64,000 nucleotides of DNA from Chitinophaga parva (GTDB lineage: Bacteria > Bacteroidota > Bacteroidia > Chitinophagales > Chitinophagaceae), in contig NZ_QCYK01000003.1 in assembly GCF_003071345.1 (NCBI RefSeq), forward strand, positions 62,001 to 126,000. The letters run 5' to 3'. The translations under genes were made by a program, and so were the position numbers. This document shows positions 10,301 through 18,321 of the stretch, one piece after another (within the stretch, counting starts at the first letter, position 1; each line of letters starts with the position of its first letter). The notes beneath the pieces were generated by a model. It saw only the letters and a list, made by a program, of their open reading frames with translations. It had not been told where the DNA came from and searched no databases.

Positions 10301-12401
10301 CGTGGGTAACACCACCCAGGTGCTGGTGGATACCCAGGCGCCGGATGTGACATTGAGCACTGCCGCCGTTTCACCGGTGAACCATGCATTCACCATCACG
10401 GTTGCATTTACTGAACCGGTGAACGCCCTGAGCCTGAACCTGCACAATGCTACAGCCGGTACCGTCACTACTACAGACAACAAGACCTTCACCGTGGTGA
10501 TCATCCCCACGGCGGATGGTACGGTGACCGCGCAGGTAGATGCCGGCGCATCGCAGGATGCAGCAGGCAACAACAATACGGCCTCCAATATATTGACCCT
10601 CGTTTACGACGCCACTGCACCCACCATTACCGCGGTGGGCGTACCGGCGCCGAAGACATATGTAGCGGCAGAAAACCTCGACTTCACTGTGACCTTCAAC
10701 AGTGATGTGATCATTACCGGTGCGCCCACGCTGAACATCGTGGTGGGAAGCAGCACCAGGCAGGCGGCCCTGCAAACCAGTACGGCATCCACCGCTACTT
10801 TCCGCTACACCGTACAGCCGGGCGATGCAGATGCAGACGGCATTACCCTGCCGGCAGCCCTCAGTCTTAATGGTGGCAGCATAGCAGATGCCGCCGGCAA
10901 CCCGGCAGACCCTACCCTGCATGGTGCCGGCACTACCACGGGTGTGAAGGTGGACGCCGTACCGCCGGTGATCACGGCGGCACAAAGCTTCACCGCCATT
11001 ACAGAAAGCCCCGTGGGCACCAGCATTGGTACCCTGGCGGGTAATGATCCGGGTGGCAACGGTACCCTGCAGCACTGGACCCTCACCGGCGATGACGCCG
11101 CAGGCGTGGGCCTCGCAGCCTTCCAGCTGAATGCCACTACTGGTGTGCTTTCCGTAAAGAACACCACGGTGCTGAACCAGCATGTGAATGAAACCATCAC
11201 CCTGCAGGTGACGGTATCTGATGGCTACAACACCAGCGCGGTGCAAACGGTAGCGGTGCTCATTAAGCCCAAGTTCCTGGCACCCACAGACATTACCCTG
11301 AGCAACAATGCCGTGAATGAACGCGCACCGCTGCATACCGCGGTGGGTACATTTACCACGGTAACGGCACAGCCCAATGTTACTTTCACCTACACCTTTG
11401 CCGGCGGGGCGGATGACGCTGCCTTCACGATCAGTGGGGACCAGCTGCAAACCAATACCACCTTGGACTACGCCACCAGGCCGGTTTACCATATCCGCAT
11501 CCGCAGCACGGATAGTAACGCGCAGTTTACAGAGAAAGACTTCACCATCAACGTGAACTTTGTGAACCAGCCACCGGTGATCAATACCATCCCGAACCAG
11601 GCTGTCTGCGCCACCACTACGCCGCAAACCGTGGCGGTAAGCGGTATCTCCGCGGTGGAAGCCGGGCAGACCTATACCCTGGCCGTAAGTGCTAACCGCA
11701 ACTACTTTGACGCCCTTACCATCACAGACGATGGCAGCGGTAAAGCCACCATCCACTACACTGAAAAAGCGGATGTAAGCGGCAGCGTACAAGTGACCGT
11801 GGTGGTGAAAGACAATGGCGGCCAGGCCAATGGTGGTAAGGACACCCGCAGCACCAGCTTCGCCATTAACATTGCCGCACCGCCGGTAGTGACCATCACC
11901 AGCGATGTGGGCCTCTCCATTAACAAGGGCGATTATGTGCACCTGGAAGCCAATGCAGACCAGGCCACCAGCTACAGTTGGATAGGTACTACAGAGATCA
12001 TCAGCGGACAGCAAACCGCCACCATTTATGTAAGACCGCTCTCTGACGCCACCTACACCGTAACGGTGACCAATGACCAGGGTTGCAGCAACACCGCCTC
12101 CGTGAACCTGCAGGTATCACCGGAAGCGAAACAAAATGCCGCCAACATCCTGACGCCCAACGGTGATGGCCAGAACGACCACTGGATAGTGAAGAACATA
12201 GACCTGTTCCCGGATAACGAGGTGAAGATCTTTGACCGGAGCGGCCGCCTGGTGTACACCAAGAAAGGCTACACCAACGACTGGACAGGCACCGTAAACG
12301 GTCAGCCCCTGGCAGAAGGCACTTACTATTATATCATTGATTACGGTAACGGCCAGCCGGTGGCGAAAGGATACATCACCATTGTCCGCGATAAGTATTA
12401 A
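4386..12401 (+). CDS. Giant T9SS-secreted multi-domain adhesin (2,671 aa)
   Basis: Predicted cell-surface or secreted protein. A signal peptide ends near residue 26 (GSIQAQAQ). Residues about 27-345 form a repeat (beta-propeller-like) region with YTAI/YTAL and NIY/NLY motifs. About residues 345-2200 are Ig-like modules of several types: eight units ending in LNGGxIxD preceded by GDxDxDGI loops that look calcium-binding, about five Big_12-like units (PVN...ADGNVT...AGN), and two units with PSN/PSH...NWSYTT...GTYNFTA. A cadherin-like stretch follows to about 2,420, then an Ig/PKD-like domain. The last 90 residues (ILTPNGDGQNDHW...FDRSGRLVY) are the CHU_C type B sorting domain. The PorP/SprF gene 26 bp downstream fits T9SS export. 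Ligand unknown. Confidence 0.9.
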   Translation: MRTFFTPLKTLLLILSLLLGSIQAQAQLFTDAQLEHNDRDRYTAITRDNAGNIYVVRPSGAAGTAYEVAKYTNGQGTPTVIFSGLTADPPNLSYPYGITVDGQGNVFVVDGNLTGALSQGQIWKLAPGGGGSYSANVFVHDNYYTAIAHDGQDNIYTMEYDATTSLYGVAKYTAGSTTRTMLWSGLTPVNPSNPWGLVVDDLSNIYFTTFLEGGGSYDVGGDIVKLAPPYNSPVKLQHGNGYTALALDGSNNLYTLEYDAGLTSYDVRKYTNPVTANAPGTVIYNNLILNAGDPFTYPLGLAVQDNGAIYTADVFEDNTNNIFRGQLHRLTAPTTTVSSITRIGTSPTNTSSPAYTVTFSSTATGANASNFTTTTTGTASVGSITVTPVNSTTYTVTANGVTGDGTLRLNMTNNNGMGYTVTNLPFTTGEVYTIDKTAPTASLNINSGAAYTQTTGVTLTASATDASTPLQMRFSPDNATWSAYEPFATTKAYTLPAGDGVKNVYMQVLDAAGNVATVSDDITLDATAPTFSFTATPAAITSSSTASFMFTASEPNCTFAVSLDGGPFVPATSPLTLTGLADGPHTLVGKATDPAGNTGNINTFNWTIDTHAPTLVSITPPADGYYRAGTNLSFTIQYSENVTVTGTPFLQLDLGGVTRNASYTGGSGTNTLTFQYAVVNGDADNDGIGITPAIQLNGGTIQDQVSLDAATAFTAPALTNVRVKTSIPTVSVTMADPSPVNHAFTVTFTFSDPVTGFDNSDLTTSALVITPVTSADGGIIWTATVTPSVQGAGSIVVPANVAVDLAGNGNQSGSLNFDYDNIAPALNGVTTPGGTYKAGNTITFTAAYSEPVTVTGTPYISLEIGATTRQAAYSGGSGTSTLTFSYTVVNGDLDLDGPTANPAGIQLNGGTIRDAAQNDGGLAFANTYSNVLIDAVAPTVTSVDVPATGYYKAGQALTFTAHMSENVTVTGTPSINIDLGGVTRQAMFTGGSGSNALTFTYTVAAGDNDADGITADGNLQLNGGTVQDGAGNDAALALNNMGSTNLVFVDTNAPGVTLTSATADPTNGNITVTATFTEAVNNLGAAGVAVTNGTVSVLSGSGTNWSFTVIPAADGNVSITLNAGAAQDNAGNDNTVSNILSYVYDHTAPVVSSVSVPANGYYQAGQALTFTVHFSENVTATGVPQLPITIGTTTVNAAYTGGTGSQDLTFTYTTVAGDNDRDGIALGSALVLNGGSIKDAAGNDATLTLNSVASTSMVFIITTPPTVTSVEVPADGSYNATRVLTFKVHFSDFVSVSGTPTLPVTIGTNTVNANYLSGTGSNILVFTYQVVTGDNDNDGIALGSALELNGGAILDIANNAADLRLNNVPSTTGVLVDAIAPTVTLTPAPTGPVNHSIALTATFSEPVTGFTTAGVTVTNGAVSSITGSGTTYTVNITPTADGNVTATVSAGAAEDAATNSNTVSNTLTYVYDGTAPAPPVITGVAGANPSNVAVNTIKGTAEANAMITLTQDGTAITPFSADALGNWSYTTGNLVSGTYNFTATATDAAGNTSGVSNLYALVVDYVTPTVMNVAVPTTGSYKAGSLLTFIVSFNKALNVTGTPQLPITIGSSNVNADYVSGSGTMYLTFRYTVVAGDNDNDGITVGSALALNGGTIIDAASNLADLMLHMVDPTNNVLVDTRVPDVTLAPNATGPVKTNININITFTEPANNFTAGGITVSNGAVLNFSGSGATYTATIAPAADGNVTMQVNAGVAQDAAGNDNNASNQLVYSYDHTAPAAPVIVAATGGNPSHTAINTLSGAAEPNSTVTLTQNGAVAGSVTANAGGNWSYTTAGLADGTYNFTANATDDAGNTSVASNPYSLVVDLTAPVVSSVAAPAAGSYKAGTTQTFTVHFSEPVTVTGQPQLAYTIGSSTVNAGYVSGSGSTDLVFTYTVVAGDNDNDGITLGTLSLNGGTITDNAGNNADLTLHGVGNTTQVLVDTQAPDVTLSTAAVSPVNHAFTITVAFTEPVNALSLNLHNATAGTVTTTDNKTFTVVIIPTADGTVTAQVDAGASQDAAGNNNTASNILTLVYDATAPTITAVGVPAPKTYVAAENLDFTVTFNSDVIITGAPTLNIVVGSSTRQAALQTSTASTATFRYTVQPGDADADGITLPAALSLNGGSIADAAGNPADPTLHGAGTTTGVKVDAVPPVITAAQSFTAITESPVGTSIGTLAGNDPGGNGTLQHWTLTGDDAAGVGLAAFQLNATTGVLSVKNTTVLNQHVNETITLQVTVSDGYNTSAVQTVAVLIKPKFLAPTDITLSNNAVNERAPLHTAVGTFTTVTAQPNVTFTYTFAGGADDAAFTISGDQLQTNTTLDYATRPVYHIRIRSTDSNAQFTEKDFTINVNFVNQPPVINTIPNQAVCATTTPQTVAVSGISAVEAGQTYTLAVSANRNYFDALTITDDGSGKATIHYTEKADVSGSVQVTVVVKDNGGQANGGKDTRSTSFAINIAAPPVVTITSDVGLSINKGDYVHLEANADQATSYSWIGTTEIISGQQTATIYVRPLSDATYTVTVTNDQGCSNTASVNLQVSPEAKQNAANILTPNGDGQNDHWIVKNIDLFPDNEVKIFDRSGRLVYTKKGYTNDWTGTVNGQPLAEGTYYYIIDYGNGQPVAKGYITIVRDKY

Positions 12402-12427
12402 TAACGTTCACGATTATACGTAGTAGC

Positions 12428-13402
12428 ATGAAAAAGACATTTTCCGGTACCAGCGTAAGACAGGCCCGCACCACCCTGCGGGCGGCGGGAAGATTATTGG
12501 TTGTACTGGCCCTGGTAACAGGCTGCCCGGGACTGGCCGGGCAGGCATGGGCGCAGGTGGCCGGTACCACGCCGGCTTTGCTGGAGCCTTCTGCCACCCA
12601 GTACTTCCAGAACCAGTACCTGGCCAACCCGGCCATGGCAGGCCTGGACACAGGATTGCATATCAACGCTGCCTACCGCCGCCAGTGGTCAGATGTGCAG
12701 GGATCTCCCACTACCAAATTCCTTACGGCAGATTATTACGCCGGCGCCAGGGTAGGGGTGGGGCTGAATATCTTCAACGACCAGGCAGGCCTTATCCAGC
12801 GCACCCGCGTGGGTGGTTCTTACGCTTACCATCTGCCCCTGGCGGGTGATGGGGTGAAGAAGCTGCACTTTGGTCTTACCCTGGCCTTCAACACAGCCTA
12901 CATTGACCGTAAGAACATCAATGGGGATAATTCAGACCCGTCCATCGGCCGCTTTAACCAGCGGGATAATTACTTTGAAGCAGAGTACGGGATGGCCTAC
13001 ACCGATAAGCACCTGACCATTCAGGGTTCGCTGCCAAACGTGTTCAGCCTTTTTAAGAAAGAACCTAACGACGCCGTAAATGGAGGAACGATCTACTACA
13101 CTGCCATCGGCTACCGCTTCCTGGGCGGCGATGCCGTAAGTTCCGTGGAGCCCAAGATCGCCTACCGGGGCGTGCAGGGATATGATAACATCTGGGACTT
13201 TGGCGCTAATGTGGAGTTCCTGCACAACGTGTTCAGCGTGACAGGCCTCTATCACACCACCAAGAGCTTCACGGCGGGCGTGGGTTTCCAGTATAAGAAC
13301 CTGCTCCGCCTGCAGGGCTATTACACCTCGCAGACCGGTGGTATCAAAACCTACGTGGATGGCACCTACGAGGTAGCACTGCTTATCAACCTCTTTAACT
13401 AG
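12428..13402 (+). CDS. PorP/SprF family T9SS outer-membrane protein
   Basis: A 324-residue outer-membrane beta-barrel. After an N-terminal export signal (ending near AWAQV) comes the family hallmark QYFQNQYLANPAMAGLD and INAAYRRQWSDVQGSP, followed by amphipathic strands ending LLINLFN. PorP/SprF proteins are T9SS accessory barrels, and genes for them often follow genes for type B (CHU_C) adhesins, as here with 26 bp spacing. It probably anchors or exports the preceding giant protein. A strong terminator follows directly, closing the operon. Confidence 0.9.
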   Translation: MKKTFSGTSVRQARTTLRAAGRLLVVLALVTGCPGLAGQAWAQVAGTTPALLEPSATQYFQNQYLANPAMAGLDTGLHINAAYRRQWSDVQGSPTTKFLTADYYAGARVGVGLNIFNDQAGLIQRTRVGGSYAYHLPLAGDGVKKLHFGLTLAFNTAYIDRKNINGDNSDPSIGRFNQRDNYFEAEYGMAYTDKHLTIQGSLPNVFSLFKKEPNDAVNGGTIYYTAIGYRFLGGDAVSSVEPKIAYRGVQGYDNIWDFGANVEFLHNVFSVTGLYHTTKSFTAGVGFQYKNLLRLQGYYTSQTGGIKTYVDGTYEVALLINLFN

Positions 13403-13423
13403 TGATCACAATTTGATTACAAG

Positions 13424-13452
13424 AAACGCCGCGTGTTTGCGGCGTTTTTTTT
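13424..13452 (+). terminator. Intrinsic terminator after PorP/SprF gene
   Basis: A 9-bp perfect stem (AAACGCCGC / GCGGCGTTT) with a 6-nt loop runs into a tract of T residues 22 bp after the stop codon. It closes the adhesin operon. Confidence 0.9.
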
Positions 13453-13758
13453 GTGCCATACAGCAGGCGAAAAAGTACCGTGTAACACGGATGGTTTCGG
13501 TGGTTTCGCCAGCTACGCATCCTGCACACGGGCCTTATTAGCCTGTACACCGTGCTTTGTGCAATTTCCCCCCGGCACGAAACTTAATCATTCCTGTCTT
13601 TTAATCTCATTTTAATGTACATTAGCAATACATAACGTGTGCAAAACCTCCCGGTGCTTTCACGGCACTTCAGAATATGCACAGAATCATTTGCTTGTTT
13701 ACGTCTTTCATGCCATTGCTATTCTTTCTCCGCAAATTGTACTAAGGACAGTTTTATA
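13453..13758 (+). other. Non-coding gap before the glycosyltransferase
   Basis: About 300 bp with no convincing gene. A small inverted repeat (CCGTGT-AACACGG, near 13478) is present. No clear TAnnTTTG box precedes the glycosyltransferase; AAGGACA just before its ATG may help ribosome binding. Confidence 0.4.
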
Positions 13759-15249
13759 ATGGATAACCGTATTGTTGCAGGTCTTAGACACGACCGTTTT
13801 TTGTGGATAGCCCTTTTTTTCGTTACCCTGCTCCGGTTGGTGTTTATTCCGCTCATGGGCATGATGCCGCAGGACGCGTACTATTTTTTCTACAGTCAAC
13901 ACCTTTCCCTTTCTTACTTTGATCATCCGCCAGCCATTGCCTGGATGCTGCGCATTTTTACCACCGTGTTCGGGCGGCATGTGTTTGCGCTGAAGCTGGC
14001 AGACAGCGTGGTCACCGCGCTTACCGTGGTAATGTTTTACCAGCTGGCAGGCTTGTTCCTGTCCAGGGCACGCCAGCAGCGGGCAGTAATACTCCTGCTG
14101 TCCACGCTCATGGTCACGATCCTTGGCCTGGTTTCCACGCCGGATATTCCCTTGCTGCTCATGTGGACCATTGCGCTGCGTTTTCTTTACTACGCTGTTT
14201 TTGACAACCACAAGTGGAGCTGGATAGGCGCAGGAGTGTTCATGGGGCTTGCGTTTGACAGTAAATACACCGCCGTGCTGCTGCCGGCAGGATTGCTGAT
14301 CTTCCTGGTCTTATCAAAGCCCCACCGGCGTTGGCTTTTAAGCGGCTGGTACTGGGCCAGTATGCTTTGTTTTGTGATCATGACACTGCCGGTGGTGATC
14401 TGGAACGTGCGGAATGGTTTTGCGTCCTTCCGCTTCCAGTCTGCCTCGCGTATGCAGGATGCCAGCCATGGCATTACATTTAATCCGTTGGATTTCCTGG
14501 GCGTGGTGGGGCACCAGTCTGCGTTGCTGCTGCCGGTCTTGTTTTTCTTTTTATTGTTGTTATGTTGGAAAACGGCCCGACGCATGTTTACCCGCTGGAA
14601 AAAGATATCTGCGGAACAGTTATTCCTGCTGAGTTTTTTTGCACCTACCTTCTTTGGTTTCTTCGCGCTGTCGCCCATTTATTGGGTGAAGCTGAACTGG
14701 ATGATGCCCGCCTATATTACAGGCCTGATCTGGGTAAGCATATATTTTCCCTGGAAGTGGCTGCGGGCGCAGTATTGGGTATCCATCGTGGTGCATGTGG
14801 CCCTGGCAGTTGAAGTATTGTTCTACGTGGTGCCTGTGCGCTCTGATGATACCTGGGTGGGCTGGAAAACCTTGTCCCATGAAATGCAGGTGCTCACAAA
14901 CCAGCACCCGGATTATTTTGTTTTTTCTGCGGATGATTACAAGACCTCCGCGGTCCTCAACTTCTACCTGCGCGATGATGTGTATGGAGAAAACATTCTG
15001 CACCGCCCGGCCCTGGAGTTTGACTTCATTGGCACGGAGCTGGACGACCTGGCAGGCCGCAATGCTTTCTTTGTAGACTCTAACAACAATGGCGACAGGC
15101 CTGTGCCCGATACTGTTTATTATCCTGTAGCCCTCCACAAATATTTTGACAGTGTAAAACCATTGAAGCAGATCCGCATTATACGGGGCGGCACAGTGGT
15201 GCGCACCTTCATGGTGTATGAGTGCCTTGGATATAAGCCGAGAGAATAA
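13759..15249 (+). CDS. Family 39 (PMT/ArnT-like) glycosyltransferase
   Basis: A 496-residue integral membrane protein with about ten hydrophobic segments. The N-terminal region has the signature of polyprenyl-phosphate-sugar-dependent transferases: DAYYFFYSQHLSLSYFDHPP, where the early Asp is the presumed catalytic base, followed by a second TPDIPLLL loop. A soluble C-terminal domain (about 390-496) follows the membrane part. It would transfer a sugar from a lipid carrier to an envelope acceptor. The frame extends upstream to 13639, but ATG 13759 (MDNRIVAGL) gives a normal cytoplasmic start before the first helix. It converges on recQ with only 15 bp between stop codons. Confidence 0.82.
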   Translation: MDNRIVAGLRHDRFLWIALFFVTLLRLVFIPLMGMMPQDAYYFFYSQHLSLSYFDHPPAIAWMLRIFTTVFGRHVFALKLADSVVTALTVVMFYQLAGLFLSRARQQRAVILLLSTLMVTILGLVSTPDIPLLLMWTIALRFLYYAVFDNHKWSWIGAGVFMGLAFDSKYTAVLLPAGLLIFLVLSKPHRRWLLSGWYWASMLCFVIMTLPVVIWNVRNGFASFRFQSASRMQDASHGITFNPLDFLGVVGHQSALLLPVLFFFLLLLCWKTARRMFTRWKKISAEQLFLLSFFAPTFFGFFALSPIYWVKLNWMMPAYITGLIWVSIYFPWKWLRAQYWVSIVVHVALAVEVLFYVVPVRSDDTWVGWKTLSHEMQVLTNQHPDYFVFSADDYKTSAVLNFYLRDDVYGENILHRPALEFDFIGTELDDLAGRNAFFVDSNNNGDRPVPDTVYYPVALHKYFDSVKPLKQIRIIRGGTVVRTFMVYECLGYKPRE

Positions 15250-15264
15250 TGGATTTGCAGCCTT

Positions 15265-17412
15265 TTACGCTTCCTGTAAGGCCAGTAGCGCCAGCCGGAT
15301 CTCATCGTAAGATACCGCGCCCCTGAAATGCTCGTAATAAGGTTTCAGTTTATCTGTAAGGCCCAGTTGTGCATACACGGGCCGCATGCGCAGCAGCAGG
15401 TCCGGCGCCACCAGGTCGCGGAAGCTGACTTCCTTTCCTTTTTCCGCCCAGTGTTGCAGGTGCTGGATGATGGTGCTTTGGGTAAGGCCACGCTGCTCTG
15501 CTATTTCCGCTACGTTGAGGCCACGCTCGTACAGGTCCCAGGTTTCTGAATAGGTATCTTTTTTATTGTACTTGTACATGAAGTCCTGGATGGCATGGGT
15601 GAAGCGTTCCCCGTATCTGGCGGCTTTGGCGTCGCCCACACCGGGTATGCGCTTCAGAGCGCTCATGTTCACCGGCATCTGGGCCGCCATTTCCTTCAGC
15701 GTGTTATCATTAAAGATCACGTAAGCCGGCATGTTCTCTTCCTTGGCAATGCCGTAACGCAGCTTGCGCAGCTGTTCAAACAACTGTTCATCCGCCGTCA
15801 TTTCCGACTTCAGTTTCTTTTCACGTCCCTGCTTTTCTTTGGCCGCGGGCTTGGCGCTGGGTGTAAAGTCCACCGGGCGGGTGAGTTGTACCGGGCGTTT
15901 TTCTGCCAGGATGGTTTTGCCAAAGTCCGTCACCTTCAGGGTGAAGTTCTCATCGTAGGCTATTTCAATGATGCCCTGGTCCAGCAGCTGCAGGATGTAT
16001 TGCTGCCAGTCGCGGTTACTGATATCGGCGCCCGCGCCATAGGTCTTTATTTTATCATAACCCGCTTGCAGGATGTCTGCCCGGTGGGAGCCGCGCAGTA
16101 CGTCTATCAGCATTTGGCTGCCCACGCGCTCGTTGAGGCGCAGCAGGGCGCTCAGTGCTTTTTGGGTAAGCACAGTGCCATCGAAGAAGGAGCGGGGATT
16201 GGCGCATACATCGCAGTTGTTGCACTGCTGCTCCAGGGTCTCGCCAAAATAGGAGAGCAGCACTTTACGCCGGCAGGTATTGGCCTCCGCATACTGGCGC
16301 ATGCGGTTCAGTTTTTCCATGTTCATCTCCTGCTGGCCGCTTTCCTGGGCAAAGCGGGTGAGCATATTCAGGTCGCCCATGTTGAAGTACAGGATGGTAT
16401 CGCTGGACACACCATCGCGCCCTGCGCGCCCTATTTCCTGGTAATACCCTTCCATATTGCGGGGCAGGTTGTAGTGGATCACCCAGCGCACATTGCTTTT
16501 GTCTATGCCCATGCCAAAGGCAATGGTAGCGCACATCACCTGCAAGCGGTCGTTGATGAAGTCCTGCTGGGCCGTGTCCCGGGCATCCGGGGCCATACCC
16601 GCGTGGTAGTAACCCACGGAAATGCCCTGTCGGCCCAGGGTTTGGTTCAGGTCTGCCGCCACTTCCTCGCAGGTTTTACGGCTCATGCAGTAAATAATGC
16701 CGCTGTCTTTGGGCCGGGCCAGGATAAAGGCGCGGATTTCCTCCATTTTGTCTTTCTTCTGTACGTTGCTGCGCACCTGGAGACTGAGGTTAGGCCGGTC
16801 AAAGGAAGCGACAAATACATTAGCCTGCGGCAATGCCAGCTGGGCCAGGATGTCTTTGCGCGTTGTTTTATCTGCCGTGGCGGTGAGGGCCACGATGGGT
16901 GTTTTAGGAAAATGCGTTTTCAACGAAGCCAGTTGCGTGTATTCCGGGCGGAAGTCGTGCCCCCACTGGGAAATACAGTGGGCTTCGTCTATGGCAATGA
17001 GGCTTACGGGCAGGGTAGGGAGGAAGGAGCGCAGCTCTGTTTGCAGGCGCTCCGGCGAAACATAGAGCAACTTGATCCGCCCTTGTACGCATTCATGCTT
17101 GATCCATTGTTCCTCGTCCATCCCGATGGTGCTGTTCAGGTAAGCGGCGCCTATGCCGTTTGCCTGGAGGGCAGTCACCTGGTCTTTCATGAGGGCAATG
17201 AGGGGAGAGATCACGATGGTAAGGCCGGGGAATACCAGGGCAGGCACCTGGTAGCAGATGGATTTGCCTCCGCCGGTGGGCATGAGCACCAGCACGTCCT
17301 GCTGCTGGAGGAGCTTTTCAATGATCTCTTCCTGCAGCGGCCGGAATTGTGCGTAGCCAAAGTAATGTTTTAAAACCGTCTTCGCCTGTTCTATTGTTCC
17401 ATTTTCCTGCAT
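15265..17412 (-). CDS. recQ: ATP-dependent DNA helicase RecQ
   Basis: A 715-residue superfamily 2 helicase of recombination and repair. Visible in order: the FGYAQFRPLQ motif 0, Walker A MPTGGGKSICYQ, the DEAH box (IDEAHCISQWG), motif VI with the arginine finger (QEIGRAGRDG), and the RecQ zinc-binding cysteines (NTCRRKVLLSYFGE...CNNCDVC). A winged-helix domain, an HRDC domain (about 515-600) and a C-terminal HTH_40-type region follow. The frame stays open upstream through repetitive DNA to 17697; ATG 17412 (MQENGTIEQ) or ATG 17427 are plausible starts. I use 17412. Confidence 0.95.
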   Translation of the reverse strand: MQENGTIEQAKTVLKHYFGYAQFRPLQEEIIEKLLQQQDVLVLMPTGGGKSICYQVPALVFPGLTIVISPLIALMKDQVTALQANGIGAAYLNSTIGMDEEQWIKHECVQGRIKLLYVSPERLQTELRSFLPTLPVSLIAIDEAHCISQWGHDFRPEYTQLASLKTHFPKTPIVALTATADKTTRKDILAQLALPQANVFVASFDRPNLSLQVRSNVQKKDKMEEIRAFILARPKDSGIIYCMSRKTCEEVAADLNQTLGRQGISVGYYHAGMAPDARDTAQQDFINDRLQVMCATIAFGMGIDKSNVRWVIHYNLPRNMEGYYQEIGRAGRDGVSSDTILYFNMGDLNMLTRFAQESGQQEMNMEKLNRMRQYAEANTCRRKVLLSYFGETLEQQCNNCDVCANPRSFFDGTVLTQKALSALLRLNERVGSQMLIDVLRGSHRADILQAGYDKIKTYGAGADISNRDWQQYILQLLDQGIIEIAYDENFTLKVTDFGKTILAEKRPVQLTRPVDFTPSAKPAAKEKQGREKKLKSEMTADEQLFEQLRKLRYGIAKEENMPAYVIFNDNTLKEMAAQMPVNMSALKRIPGVGDAKAARYGERFTHAIQDFMYKYNKKDTYSETWDLYERGLNVAEIAEQRGLTQSTIIQHLQHWAEKGKEVSFRDLVAPDLLLRMRPVYAQLGLTDKLKPYYEHFRGAVSYDEIRLALLALQEA

Positions 17413-17560
17413 AGTGTTAACAAACATAGGAAATTTTTTAAGAATGCCCGGCGAGGGAAAGGCCCTGTGGTAAAGGAGCTTTTGCGCCGGGCGTTGCTGG
17501 CTTTTTGTAAGTGGGTCGCGCGGGATGGAAGGTGCTGCGGAAAAGGATCTTTGGTGCTTC

Positions 17561-17695
17561 GCATCGCACGGTTTATGTAAGCATACCCTGCGGAGACGAA
17601 GCCCCTGCTGCAAAAGTCCTTTCCTCCGCGCATCGCGGTTTATGTAAGCATACGCTGCGGAGACGAAGCCCCTGCTGCAAAAGTCCTTTTCCTCC
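17561..17695. repeat. Tandem direct repeat upstream of recQ (two copies, about 67 bp)
   Basis: Two near-identical units, 17561-17627 and 17630-17695, share GCATCGC...GTTTATGTAAGCATAC, then TGCGGAGACGAAGCCCCTGC, then TGCAAAAGTCCTTT and CCTCC. The offset of matching bases is 67 bp. They lie about 150 bp before the recQ start and happen to keep the recQ frame open. The units do not resemble a known insertion sequence end. Confidence 0.75.
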
Positions 17696-17909
17696 ACTCA
17701 TTACCGGTTTTATAATTAGGATTCCTTTATGAAGAAAATGCGCCCGGCTGTAGTTGGATGATTACAAAATAATTCGTTCCGGCAGTTGGGTACGCATGGC
17801 CGGCGGATGTGCTGTGAGCGCGCTTTTTGCATTAACTAGCAGTTAACATAAATATTAAATTCAATTACCGAATTTTACTGCGGGTTAACAAACAATGGAT
17901 ATATATTTA

Positions 17910-17945
17910 ATCGGCCTTTGATTCTTCTCGGGCCGATCTTTTTTT
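17910..17945 (+). terminator. Orphan terminator-like hairpin
   Basis: ATCGGCC (17910-17916) pairs with GGCCGAT (17931-17937) around a 14-nt loop, followed by C and seven T residues. No plus-strand gene ends just before it, so it may end a small RNA or act as a leader attenuator. Confidence 0.4.
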
Positions 17946-18272
17946 ATACAACCTATGAAAACCGCTGCTGGTAAGGATCCTGCCGTGTCCCCTTTTTATT
18001 TTCCATCATAAAATTTCCTGGTTGCCGTACGGTCTGCCATGCAGGGAGGTATCCTGCCGGAGTAACACCGCACCGTTTGCTTGCACTGCGGGAAGCGGGG
18101 CATACTTGTGATGCATGCCGTTAGCAAGCTGGTGTAATAAAGGCTATATGCAGTGAAATCCCCGTCCCCAAAGGGTCTTAGGGGAATGCGCCCTTCGGTG
18201 CTGCCACCAGGTAGTGTGCGCCCGTGATAAAATTCAGATTAATTTGAAACTTGTTTGTAAATCAAATGTTAT

Positions 18273-18321
18273 TGTAAACGTTTTGTTATTGCCTGCGTGT
18301 TTTGTAAACGGGTTGTTATTG
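18273..18321 (+). promoter_or_regulatory. Two direct copies of a 19-bp motif, possible operator
   Basis: TGTAAACGnnTTGTTATTG occurs at 18273-18291 and 18303-18321, offset exactly 30 bp (about three helical turns), 115-163 bp before the TIM-barrel gene. The TGTAAACG...TTTTG core resembles half of a LacI-type operator. Assignment to a regulator is inference. Confidence 0.4.

Noticed and set aside
13433..13615. 60-codon frame after the PorP/SprF terminator
   Set aside because: It begins inside the terminator hairpin and its product has no protein-like pattern.
15595..17373. 592-codon plus-strand frame antisense to recQ
   Set aside because: It mirrors the recQ coding strand; the product is low-complexity His/Gly/Val-rich and lacks motifs, a usual effect of GC-rich codon bias.
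18001..18235. tRNA, tmRNA or RNase P gene in the recQ upstream gap
   Set aside because: No T-loop, anticodon arm or conserved RNase P core was found on either strand.
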